A stretch of 64,000 bases of DNA from Paratinospora sagittata (Eukaryota; Streptophyta; Magnoliopsida; Ranunculales; Menispermaceae), in NCBI GenBank assembly GCA_035771175.1, contig CM069593.1, forward strand, positions 44,019,741 to 44,083,740, given 5' to 3'. Below the pieces are notes generated by a model. The model searched no databases and was not told the origin of the DNA. It saw only the letters and a program-made list of their open reading frames with translations. Each line of letters starts with the position of its first letter. Within the stretch, counting starts at the first letter, position 1. The position numbers were made by a program, and so were the translations under genes. This document shows positions 38,049-47,651 of the stretch, piece after piece.

Positions 38049-39942
38049 AATTAGGGGTAGAAATAACTAAAGTGTTTTTCCACCCACAAAGATAAATCTT
38101 TTAAGCCCAAATATATTAAAAAGTAGTGTTCTCCTACAAGAGGTATTTATTATGAAAATGCAAAATAGAACTAGTGTTCTAATGTGTGTGAAAGCAAAAT
38201 GTGAATTCTAAGCATGTGAAATACATGATATGATACATCAAAGAAAACTACAAAAAGTCACACTACAAAATGAAAATAAAATACCTCAATCTTTCATTAG
38301 ATTTTGCAAAACCAACTATACAAAATACATGATATATTGTATGAAGCTTAATACAATATCAAAAGAAAGCATGAGAGAACACATATGTCAAATAAATCCA
38401 ATTATAAATGTTACTCAAGAATTTCCAAGAAAAGAGCAGAGAGGGCTTCTCCTTAGCCCTAACAAAAGACTTGGCCTTCCATGGATTGGAAGGCCATAAA
38501 AGAAGTGAAAAATGAAAATAGGAGAAGTAGAGAAAGTTCCTAAGTGATCAAAGGAGAAAATGAAATAAAAAGACACCTCTCAAGTGTGGATTTGATGGGT
38601 TTAAATAGATGATCAAGGGATAGGATGAACCAATGGGAGATGGTCTAAGGGTGATGTGGATGAATGGTTCAAATAGCTCATGCTCTCCTTACCCTTCTTG
38701 TATAAGATGGTAGAAAATTCAAATTAAGGGTGAATGGGTGATAAATAGCTATGTATAGAAGGAGCATGAGGAAGGGTGGCCAATGTGAATGAAGGAGAAT
38801 ATTATGTGTAAGAGAAACTTTCCTTAAAGATGATACTGAGTGAAAAGAGAAATAAGAGGGGTTAGGACTAAGCTAAAAAGGAAAATGAAGCATGTGAGAT
38901 TCTTGGGAAGACTACTTGACAAGTCACTATGAACCTTGGTTGTCTCTTAAACTTAAACTCATCCCTTGGATTATTCTCGGGATCCGCTACAAGATGATGG
39001 TGTCTCCATGCGTGCCATGTGTCCTTAACTTGGGGTTCCTCCAACTTCTATGGTAAACGTAGATGCTCCTCGGGATTCACAAAATTTTCACTCAAATGAT
39101 GAATGAATGGGATGATGCCGTGTGTCATGAAATCAAGTAGGGTGATGATTTCTCAAAATTGATGATCTCGAGGCTTCTAAGCTCACATGCTTCAATATGA
39201 TCAACTTCTCATTACATCTACTTTTCCTACAATTAGCACAAATATCGCGTAATGAAAAATAAAACTATAATGAACTTGTATTATGCATGTGATTTGAAAA
39301 TTAATATATTTGCTTCGTTGAAAATTTATAAATTTATGTAATGAAGAAGTCAAACATATTTTATGATTAATTATTGAATCATGAGCCTTAAAATATGATA
39401 ATGCTATGTTATAAGATAATAATTTAATGTCAAAATAAACATTATCAATTGTCAACTTTAACACCTGCCACTTGACTTTTAGCCATATTAACCTTCTGGC
39501 CCAACATGTCACAAAAACACTGTAGGATATGAATGGATGTTAGACCACTCTCTTTAGTCCCATGCAAAAGTAATAGCGTGTTATCAATATACTTGAGGTG
39601 AGAAATGACGACATTATCCTTGCCAACTTGAAAACCCCTTACCTGGGCACATTCACAACCCCTACTCAGCACTAATACCAACGAAGTGAACAAAAATGGG
39701 AAAAGAGGATCCCCTTGTCTCAAGCCTCTCTTCCTCGAAAATTTACCACGAGGCCTACCATTCACCATAATTGAATAAGAGATCGACCTCAATCATCCAT
39801 TAATCCACATTCTCCATCTGTTGCCCATTCCTTTCATTCGCCTCACTTTACTTAGGCGTGCCTCTTGCCTTGTGCTTTAGGTGTTAGGGCACTTGATTGC
39901 CTTAAGTGTGCCTTGCACCTTTATCTACCTTGCTTCTGTATA

Positions 39943-40050
39943 ATGTCGAATTTTACTGAAGTTCTTCATGTCAAATTAGACTTCCCCGAATTAATTCTAA
40001 ATTTTAAAGGATTGAAGGTTAGGGCAAATTCAAATTCCATTACTTTTCAT
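39943..40050 (-). repeat. Dispersed repeat copy 3
   Basis: The block with GTCGAATTTTACTGAAG, CCCCGAATTAATTCTAA and GCAAATTCAAATTCC resembles the right part of the copy at 25822-26006. It follows the AGGCGTGCCT patch at 39845-39930, just as copy 1 is adjacent to such a patch at 9776. Nothing gene-like is seen from here to 41316. Confidence 0.5.
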
Positions 40051-41316
40051 AAATAATATCAATATACATTCCATACTTCCATGTTTTCTTTTTTCTTGAT
40101 TCATGCCCCCATTTGTGTTGGTACGTCATGCTTGTGATGCTCATTTTATTAATGTGTTACGGAAATTACAATGTATGTGTTTATATATGTACAAGAGCTT
40201 ATCTAGTGTAGCTCGTTTAATGTATTGCTGGACTGATTTGTCATAGGATAAAAATTTTCTCTTTAGTGTGATAAGTAGCATTATTCACACATGATTTTCT
40301 CTTCTCAATACTCTTTTTGATTTCATATTTTCACCAATTTTGCTATCGTACAATGTGTTGCGTGACCCTAATGGACAATATATATAATCAATGATATAGC
40401 ACGAATGTGGGTGTAACACTAGGTTCCTAATGCCAATTTACCATTTTGAAACATATCAATCATTGTCTTTGACATTAGGACCTTATGTCAATTGATTGTG
40501 GCCAAGTTTGGACAAAGAGGGTGTGCGCAAGGATCGAGCAATCTCTCTCTCAACAATGTCCAGAGAATTTGTTTTTTCTTCCTTTTATGCTACAGTCTAC
40601 AGTTTACTCCTTTAGTCTTGACCTTTTTGATGTTTAGACGCTTTGATTTAGGTTTGAAGTTGAAATTCTTAAAATTTTACAGCCAATTTTTTAATGAATT
40701 CTAGAGTTCAAGAGTTAGTCATACTCGTGAGTCATGGTACGCAAGGAATTACTGAGGCTTTTTGTTGACATTTCAACAAGTTTTTTATATATCACTTTTT
40801 GGAATTAATTCAACATTTATCAAATTTTAAGATTTTTCTATTGCACTTAGTTTGTTACTTGTCCAATCAAAATTTGTCTAAAATTCAGAAAATTTTGTCA
40901 ACTGTTCATACTGCCCGGTTATACTGGAAAAAATGTTGAGTTTTGATCGAGAGACTCCTAGTGAAAAGATGCTCACCTATTCACTTGTACTTCATCCACA
41001 ACATGAAAACTTAAGAAAGCTCTCATAGGTTATTCCCTTTAAAGCTTGTAAGTTGTAATGTAAGGGGTAAAGCACCTCCTCAATTACTTTGTGATGACTG
41101 ATAGGGGATATCCTTGCATATTGTAGTTTTGTCCTGATGGTATTTTATCCTCATTTCTGAAAACTGAGATTCTCTGCATACAAAGAAGTCAAGTGTCGTG
41201 AAGTTTCTTTAGGAATTAGACTTGGAATTGCTCTAACATTAGTTTGGATGGTCGTTAAATCTTGAATACTAGTGGTTTCTGTTATTCATTCTAGAGAGTT
41301 GTTTGATTTGAATCAG

Positions 41317-44300
41317 ATGGTAGATTGTCATTGGATTGCCTTTTTTGTCACTCTCTTGTGTCTTGTTCGGGTTCTTGATGCCAGCATTGGTGACTCTGAT
41401 CCACTCTACAGGTTAGTTTTCTATCCATTTCTGTTGTCTTTCTTGAAGATTTGTTTTTGTTACAGTACAGCTTGTTAGACTTCATCATATTTAATTTTAA
41501 TTTTTCTAGTGATTGTGTTTTATGTCTTTATGAGGCTTCATGTCATGTGGTGCTTTTGTTCTATGGATTAGGAAACTAGTTTAGAGTATGTGTGCGAGAG
41601 ATTAGATCAATCCAATGCAATTGGGCATGGGTGAGATTAGATCAAGTTTGTTGGGGTTTTGAGCTTGCAACTCGTTAAATTTTTTGGGCCATCAGGCGTG
41701 CTATGAGGAGGCCCCCTCTACCCACTTGGGGTGACCTTTGAGCTCACCAAAATTAGTTAATTGATTCCTTCTATATTGTAAATTATCCATCACTCATATT
41801 CTATTCCACTAAACCAATGTGATATAAAATTATGAATCGGAAGAGAGAAGAAGCTACATGTTTTAGGGGATTTTAGTTGCATGTGGATCTTTTGGAGAGG
41901 GAGAATGAGTGAAGGGGTTTATAAAATAGAAGGGGGAGTTGTTTTCTTTACTGTAAGGGGAGCCCAAAGACCACTTCAATTGGCTCGAGTAGGTCATTCA
42001 GTTGGCTACCCAAAAATGCTAAAAACACCATCGGTCCTATCAGGTCTTTGATTGCTAGGACAGCCAGACTCAAGATTATTCATCATTGTGAAATGCTAAA
42101 GATTTTTAAATTATGTTGAATCCTCTACTGCCTGCTACTCTCTGCTAGATAGTAGATAATTGGCCAGGTGATTTAAGGTGAAATGTCTAAGTGATGCCCT
42201 AGTTGATTCCTTAATGACACTAATTTACTTTATTGGGTTTACCTGTGTCAGGAAAACCTGAACATGCATCTCAGTGCACAACGCATTTTCATACTGTTGG
42301 ACACATTAATCTAGTCAAACATGAGAAACCTATGTTAAGTGTGTCTGTATCTCTTGCAAACACTCAATATAAAATATTCTTAAACTGGAAGCTTCTGTTA
42401 TTTAAATTTGGTTTGATTGTTGTTTAAGAAATTTTTTGAGTCTCTTTTATTTCTCTTTCTAGGAGCAAAAAACTCGCAGCTTCTCTGTAGTGACTCAGAA
42501 AAATGCACAAAGATAAGAATGCTAGTCTTCTTTTTCTTAGCTTAGAATCTGTTGTCAATGGGTTGATTTTATTTTGTTTATTCCCTCTTCCTACTTACAA
42601 ATATATGATTGTGAAGTAATATCTTTTTTATGTCATACTCTTTAATCTTTATAGTACACAAATTTGATGGACAGTTGTCCCTTAGTTCAATATAATCAGA
42701 AGTTATGCTTTTCTATATTATTTTCTTGTTCAGATAGTTGTTTCATCTCCAATTCTTCTTGGGTTTGTTGATTTGGTTTGATGAGATTTTCATCATTGGG
42801 ATGCAGGGCTTGCTTAGAGCAGTGCAAGAAGACTGGGTGTGTTGGGGACAAATGTTTTCAGCACTGTCAGTTTTCATCTGATGGTGTATCTGCAAATGGT
42901 CCATGGTACTTGCAAGAGCCACTATACCTGCGCTGGAAGCAGTGGGATTGTCAGAATGACTGTCAGTACCACTGCATGATGGAAAGAGAGAGAGAAAGGG
43001 AAATCCTTGGGAAGGCACCTGTGAAGTACCATGGGAAATGGCCCTTCATGCGTGTTTTTGGAATTCAGGTTTATAATCTTACACGTTGTTCAATTCTTTC
43101 TACTTGTTTATTTGGTTTCTTTGTGTTGCTCTAGTGATCCACCAGAAAGAAGACTAATAGTAAAAGTTACTGCTGCTTCAGGAACCTGTTTCGGTGGCAC
43201 TGTCTGCATTCAACCTTGCTATGCAATTCCATGGTTGGCTGTCCTTCTTCATTCTTCTGTACTACAAATTGCCTCTTGGGCCTCAAACTAGGAAGCCATA
43301 CTATGAGTATACTGGCTTGTGGCACATATATGGGCTGTTGGCAATGAATTCCTGGTTCTGGAGTGCTCTTTTTCACAGTCGGTAAGATTCTCATTCTACC
43401 TAAATAATATTGTAAGTTAAGTGTGTGGTGGCAGGAGTGTTGGTTCATCTATCTGTGTAACAAATCAGCTAGCTTAATGATTAAAGTTTGATGGCATTGT
43501 ATATGTACAACAAAGCTTATGATAATAGCCTAGCCGCAATCTGTTGATTGTGTATAATTTTTCTCTCAATAGAAGCTTGGGGGGGGGGGGGGGGGGGGGG
43601 AATTTTTTTATCTCTTAGCAGAAGGGGATTTACTGAATCATTTTGCAGAGATGTGTCTGATTTTTTTTATTTTCTTTTGCAGGGACGTGGATTTCACAGA
43701 GAAGTTGGACTATTCCTCTGCCGTTGCACTGCTTGGTTATACCCTCATTTTGGCAATATTGCGAACCTTTAATGTGAGAGACGAAGCTGCAAGGGTCATG
43801 GTTGCTGCTCCGCTAATTGCCTTTGTCACTACTCATATACTATATCTCAACTTCTACAAACTTGATTACGGTATTACTTAATCACTTCTTTTTTACTATT
43901 TCCAATATGTAATTTGGTGATACTAAAGATTTACCCAATGACTTCCAAGTAGATTACTGGTTGTTTTTTGAAATAAGGCAGTGCTATATTATGACTATGT
44001 CCATTCATATGATGGCTTCTCTCTGGCTTAGTCTCTCACCTTCTTACAAATTTGGGCAGGCTTGAACATGAAGGTCTGTGTTGGTATGGGCATAATTCAG
44101 CTTTTACTCTGGGCTGTGTGGGCGGGTATTACTCACCATCCTTCACGATGGAAGTTGTGGGTGGTGGTCATCAGTGGTGGTCTTGCATTGCTCTTGGAAA
44201 TCTACGATTTTCCACCGTACAAAGGATATGTTGATGCTCATGCGCTCTGGCATGCCACCACAATCCCTCTCACATATCTCTGGTGGAGCTTCATCAAGGA

Positions 44301-44346
44301 TGATGCCGAGTTCAGGACTTTGAATCTTGTGAAGAAAGTGAAGTGA
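41317..44346 (+). CDS. PGAP3/Per1-like GPI-anchor remodelling protein (5 coding exons)
   Basis: Exons are 41317-41411, 42807-43068, 43182-43381, 43683-43870 and 44060-44346. All borders are GT-AG, phases agree, and the product is 343 residues, normal for plant Per1-like proteins. An N-terminal signal-peptide-like stretch (WIAFFVTLLCLVRVLDA) is followed by a luminal Cys-rich part (CLEQCKKTGCVGDKCFQHC and WDCQNDCQYHC), then about seven hydrophobic spans. CREST-superfamily landmarks are present: FHSRDVDFTEKLDY (His184, Asp187), LEIYDFPP (Asp298) and DAHALWH (Asp308, His309, His313). Per1/PGAP3 proteins act in the ER/Golgi on the lipid of GPI-anchored proteins; mammalian PGAP3 is required to remove the sn-2 acyl chain. 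Plant substrates are inferred. The start is the ATG right after AATCAG; no earlier in-frame ATG is present. Confidence 0.93.
41412..42806 (+). other. Intron 1 of the PGAP3-like gene
   Basis: This 1395-base GT-AG intron splits the Arg codon after DPLY. It is AT-rich with no recognisable element or gene. Confidence 0.7.
43579..43600. repeat. G22 homopolymer in PGAP3-like intron 3
   Basis: About 22 consecutive G follow AGAAGCTT inside a 301-base intron (43382-43682), about 80 bases before the acceptor. On the transcript this would be an uninterrupted G-run able to form quadruplex structure (inference). The length may be a sequencing estimate. Confidence 0.8.
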
Positions 44347-45345
44347 GAGTGCTACTGACTTATAATACTTTTGCACGGAGCGACACATAGATTGTATCAT
44401 GTTTTGTAGTGGGCAATATCTGCCTGATTGGGACTTGATTTCCGCCCCCTTTTTTTCCTCTCATGCAAATGTTCTATGGCATTTGCTTGTTGATGGTTCT
44501 TTCCAGAGTTGTCATTTTAGGGCGTTGAAATGTTGGATTACTGGGGATTGTTGAGTTACTGTAAAACACACTAGTTAATTGAACTGTAGGAGAAGGAATT
44601 CTTATGAAGTCATTCAGAGCTGTTCTCTTTCACTCTTTTGAGCAATCGGGTTATTTCATGATTTTCTGATTGTTCTTTTCATGGAAAGCTGTATAAATCT
44701 GTATTTCTAATTGTACGTACCCTTTTTTTTGTTTATTGTCTCTCATAATCTATGGACTGCATTACTGTTCACTCAAAGCCGGAATTATTTGGGCTTGGTT
44801 TGGGGCCGCTTTGTCTGTAGAAAGCATAACTAAACTAGGTTGCAAATTTCAATTCAAAATCCTTTTATTTCTTTATGATTAATCCAATTACAAAATTAAA
44901 TAAAACAGCGGCCAAATGAACCTCACTAATACGTTATTATCACCTCCCTTAATTAAAAAGATTTATTTTTTAAATTACTTTCATGTCAAATGACCAAAAT
45001 TACCTCACTTGGAAGCTTTTTACCATTTCACTTCCAAATCCTTTAAACATACTCGGTCATTTTCTTCGTCTTCTCAGGCGGAATCTTCTTTTCTTTTTCC
45101 TTGATCTCTCACTCATGTTCTCCCTTATAAGTAGTATTTTAAAGCTTCAAGATTAATATTTCAAATGTTTAGATTATTTTATATCAAATTTAAAGTGTTT
45201 TTGGTTTGTTTTGGATGGTTAGGGCATTTAAAAACTAAAGAGTTTTAACACATTTTAAAAGTATTATGACACTAGAATCAAGTATAGGTGACGAAGTACA
45301 TTAATGAGAGATAATTTTTTGGGTCATTAGAATACTACATTGCTA
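44347..45345 (+). other. 3'UTR of the PGAP3-like gene and spacer
   Basis: The 3'UTR probably reaches about 44700-44760. The spacer that follows is AT-rich. No gene or clear element is visible before the foldback element at 45350. Confidence 0.4.
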
Positions 45346-45349
45346 TTTA

Positions 45350-45700
45350 AAAAAAAAAAAAATTGTACTCTGGTTCGGCTACACAAGGCCAAACCCTATT
45401 TCATAAGGTTTGGGCGTTTTTGGCCGAACCTTCTATTTTTTTTCATTTTTTTTGGGTTTTCAACCCTCCAACATGTGTTTTTATGTATTTTTAGATATTT
45501 TTGACTTGTTTACTCACATTCGGACGTAAATTGGGTAGTGAGTATCGTTTTCCACCTGTATTTCACGTGAATTGGGTGGTGAAAAAAGAGTGGGGAACAA
45601 TATCCACTATCTAATTTACGTCCAAATGTGACTAGACAAGGTTCAGCCCTGTGTGGCCAAACCTCACGTAGGGCCGAATCAAAGTGTAATTTTTCTCGAA
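45350..45700. mobile_element. Foldback MITE-like element with two nested inverted repeats
   Basis: The outer ends AATTGTACTCTGGTTCGGC (left) and GCCGAATCAAAGTGTAATT (right) are imperfect inverted repeats and are followed inward by paired GGCCAAACC/GGTTTGG blocks. An inner pair, about 36 bases each at 45514-45550 and 45596-45631 (core GACGTAAATT / AATTTACGTC), forms a second stem. No ORF is present. No duplication could be fixed because the flanks are A-rich. Confidence 0.6.
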
Positions 45701-46325
45701 AAAAACATGAACAAAACCTATGAAAACCTCAAAAACTTATATTTTCTTGATGTACATTTTTACTCAAGCCTAATTCTTATTCTATAATGCTACCAATATG
45801 TATTGATGGGGAAAGTTTTTGAACCAAAAATACTTTAAAACGGAAAAATGGCTTTGGGGGAAGAAAAAACAGCGGCAAATGAAGAGAAGGAGAAGAAATT
45901 GGTAGAAAATTTATCACTTTAGAGTTGGATCTAGGTGTTACGAAGAAGAAAAAGCTTGGGATAAGGAGAAAATTGTAGTTAGAAATGGGGTATGTAACAT
46001 GGTAGTTTAGGACGTTTTTTAATTTTGAGTGGGGTGAAAATAGTTTAGATATTTTTGGGTAGGGTTAACATAGCATGTGGGGTGATGATAGCCTATTAGT
46101 AGGATTTGTTTAGCCACCCTCATAAAAAAAATTGCTGGAATATAATTTTTGTTTGAATAAAATCTTTCAACAGAATCCTAAAAACAAATTTTTTATCCTT
46201 TTTTTGAAAATAAGTTATTTTCTTCTTTACTATCTTTAAAATTGAGAGCTAATATTTTTCAAAAAAATAAAATAGAATTGAGAGCTTCGCTTTCGACTTA
46301 ATTGCCACCAATTTTTTTTTTTTAT

Positions 46326-47052
46326 AAATTAAAATTTAAATAACAGCCCTTTTATCATAATTTGACCATTCAAAGCTCAGTCAACAAAAATAATGACGCG
46401 ACGTTGACTCAAAAATGTTGATAGGGTAGGTGAAGTTGAAAGACGTCTTTTCATATTGTTTTTTTCTTTATACTTGTGTCAATCATTCGAACGACATCAT
46501 GAGATTTTTTTTTTACCTGACAACTTTCAACACGTCTCATTACCCTCCTACAAAACTCAGAAGGCGACAGATCCCTGTTCCCATATCCAAATTAATTTTT
46601 AGACCCTTATTTAGAATTTAAGTTATTAAAAAAAATTAAAATTTTTAGTAAACTGTTCAGCCTCACAGATGCCAAATCACATAGTTTTTTTTTTCACCAG
46701 ACCACTTTCAGCACATCCTACTATCTTCTCACGAACCCCCGGAGGAGACGAAACTAAGTTCTCATATCCGGTTGAATTTTTAGACCCCACTTCATAATTC
46801 AAGTTATTAAGAAAAATTAAAACTTTTACTAAACTGTTCAGATTCATAAAAAAAAAATATATTTTAAAAAGACGTCTTTTATATAATTTTTTTTTATTTT
46901 TTTATACAAATTTTATTTTTTATTTTTGGTATGAAAGACGGCTTCCAACTTCACATGCCCGATCAGCATTTTTGAGGCGTCTATGTTTTTGCTGACGGGA
47001 CTTTAAACGATCAAATTATGAGAAAAAAAAAGTCATTATTTAGATTTCATGA
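46326..47052. mobile_element. Mutator-like MITE with about 100-bp TIRs just upstream of OTLD1
   Basis: The left arm (46326-46456) and right arm (46931-47052) are inverse copies at roughly 75-80 percent identity by eye. Shared blocks include ATAATTTGA, GTCAACAAAAATAA/GTCAGCAAAAACAT, CTCAAAAATG and GTGAAGTTG...GACGTCTTT-type sequence. Between the arms two direct copies of about 175 bp (about 46510-46685 and 46690-46850) share TTTTTAGACCC, TTCAAGTTATTA and ACTAAACTGTTCAG. Very long TIRs suggest Mutator-like ancestry. The 9-bp duplication was not recognised. The right arm ends about 90-100 bases before the likely OTLD1 leader. Confidence 0.7.
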
Positions 47053-47139
47053 CATTTGTAAAAAAAATTTATTTTTTAATGGCAAAAGCCCATTGAGAGC
47101 TAAAATCGTCACGTTCCGACGCTCTCGTCAGAAAACCTC

Positions 47140-47651
47140 AGGTGAAAACTTCAAGGAGACGTCGCTCGCAAAATCGCATTCCTCGCACTTTGTCGTCTTC
47201 GTTTACTTGTAGTGCTGATTCCCTTGTCGACGAAGCAAACCGATTCTCTTCTTCGCCTCCAAGTTTTAAAGAAGAAAAATGCTTTTTCTCTTCACAAACC
47301 CTATAAATTCTCGTTTTCCAAACCCCCCCTTCTTCTTCTGAATCACTTCGAGCTATTCGATAGCTCATCTTAGCCACAAAATCCCATTCTCTCAAGAAAA
47401 TAAATAAATAAATTTAAAGCTAAATTTTTTTTGAGTGTTGTCAGAGGGTGTGTTGTAAATTGGAGTAGCGTCTGTGAATCTCATGAGAATTCATAGGGCG
47501 ATGCAGAGATCGGTCTGTGAGGGGAACAAGAAATCGTCGAAGATCCGGAAAGAATCGTTCATTTGCGTCTCTGTTCCGAACCCCAGAACGCGTAATAAAC
47601 CTCTTCTGCTCTCTTGCTTTTTCAGCCTCTAATAATTTTGAACAGAATAAG
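47140..47651 (+). promoter_or_regulatory. 5' leader of the OTLD1-like gene with an upstream ORF
   Basis: GC content rises from about 47100 and the stretch has the CT-rich look of a plant leader. An upstream ORF runs from ATG at 47483 to TAA at 47630-47632: 49 codons, with a second in-frame ATG at codon 7. It ends 19 bases before the main ATG. Parts of this leader could be spliced out, which would change the upstream ORF; no transcript evidence is available. Confidence 0.45.

Larger units (their letters stand above)
35357..39447. mobile_element. LTR-type element (probable solo LTR) inside the outer LINE, itself interrupted
   Basis: The insert begins TGTTGCTTAC and ends ATTATCA (TG...CA) and is flanked by the 5-bp duplication ATTGT (35352-35356 and 39448-39452). 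Removing it makes the outer LINE reading frame continuous. Without the inner LINE (35754-38048) it is about 1.8 kb. I see no primer-binding site, polypurine tract or gag/pol of its own, so a solo LTR from unequal recombination is the simplest reading. Orientation is unknown. Confidence 0.7.
33774..39837 (-). mobile_element. Outer LINE (L1-type), 5'-truncated and split by an LTR-type insertion
   Basis: On the minus strand the pieces 39837-39448 and 35356-33774 form one non-LTR retrotransposon. The first encodes reverse transcriptase with NGRPRGKF and GLRQGDPL, and a changed catalytic box (YIDN where (F/Y)ADD is expected). The second carries FWDPALVKVSKKLEGWK, LSKGGRLALI and the C-terminal zf-RVT part (CPFCQLQAEFAKHLF and GIWMDRNRK). 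The 3' poly(A) appears as a T-run at 33776-33786. A degenerate duplication (TTGCCTTGCTTTTC on the left, TCGCCTCACTTTAC on the right) is possible. Stops and the lost catalytic residue make it non-functional. It lies antisense in the presumed 5'UTR intron of the PGAP3-like gene. Confidence 0.8.
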
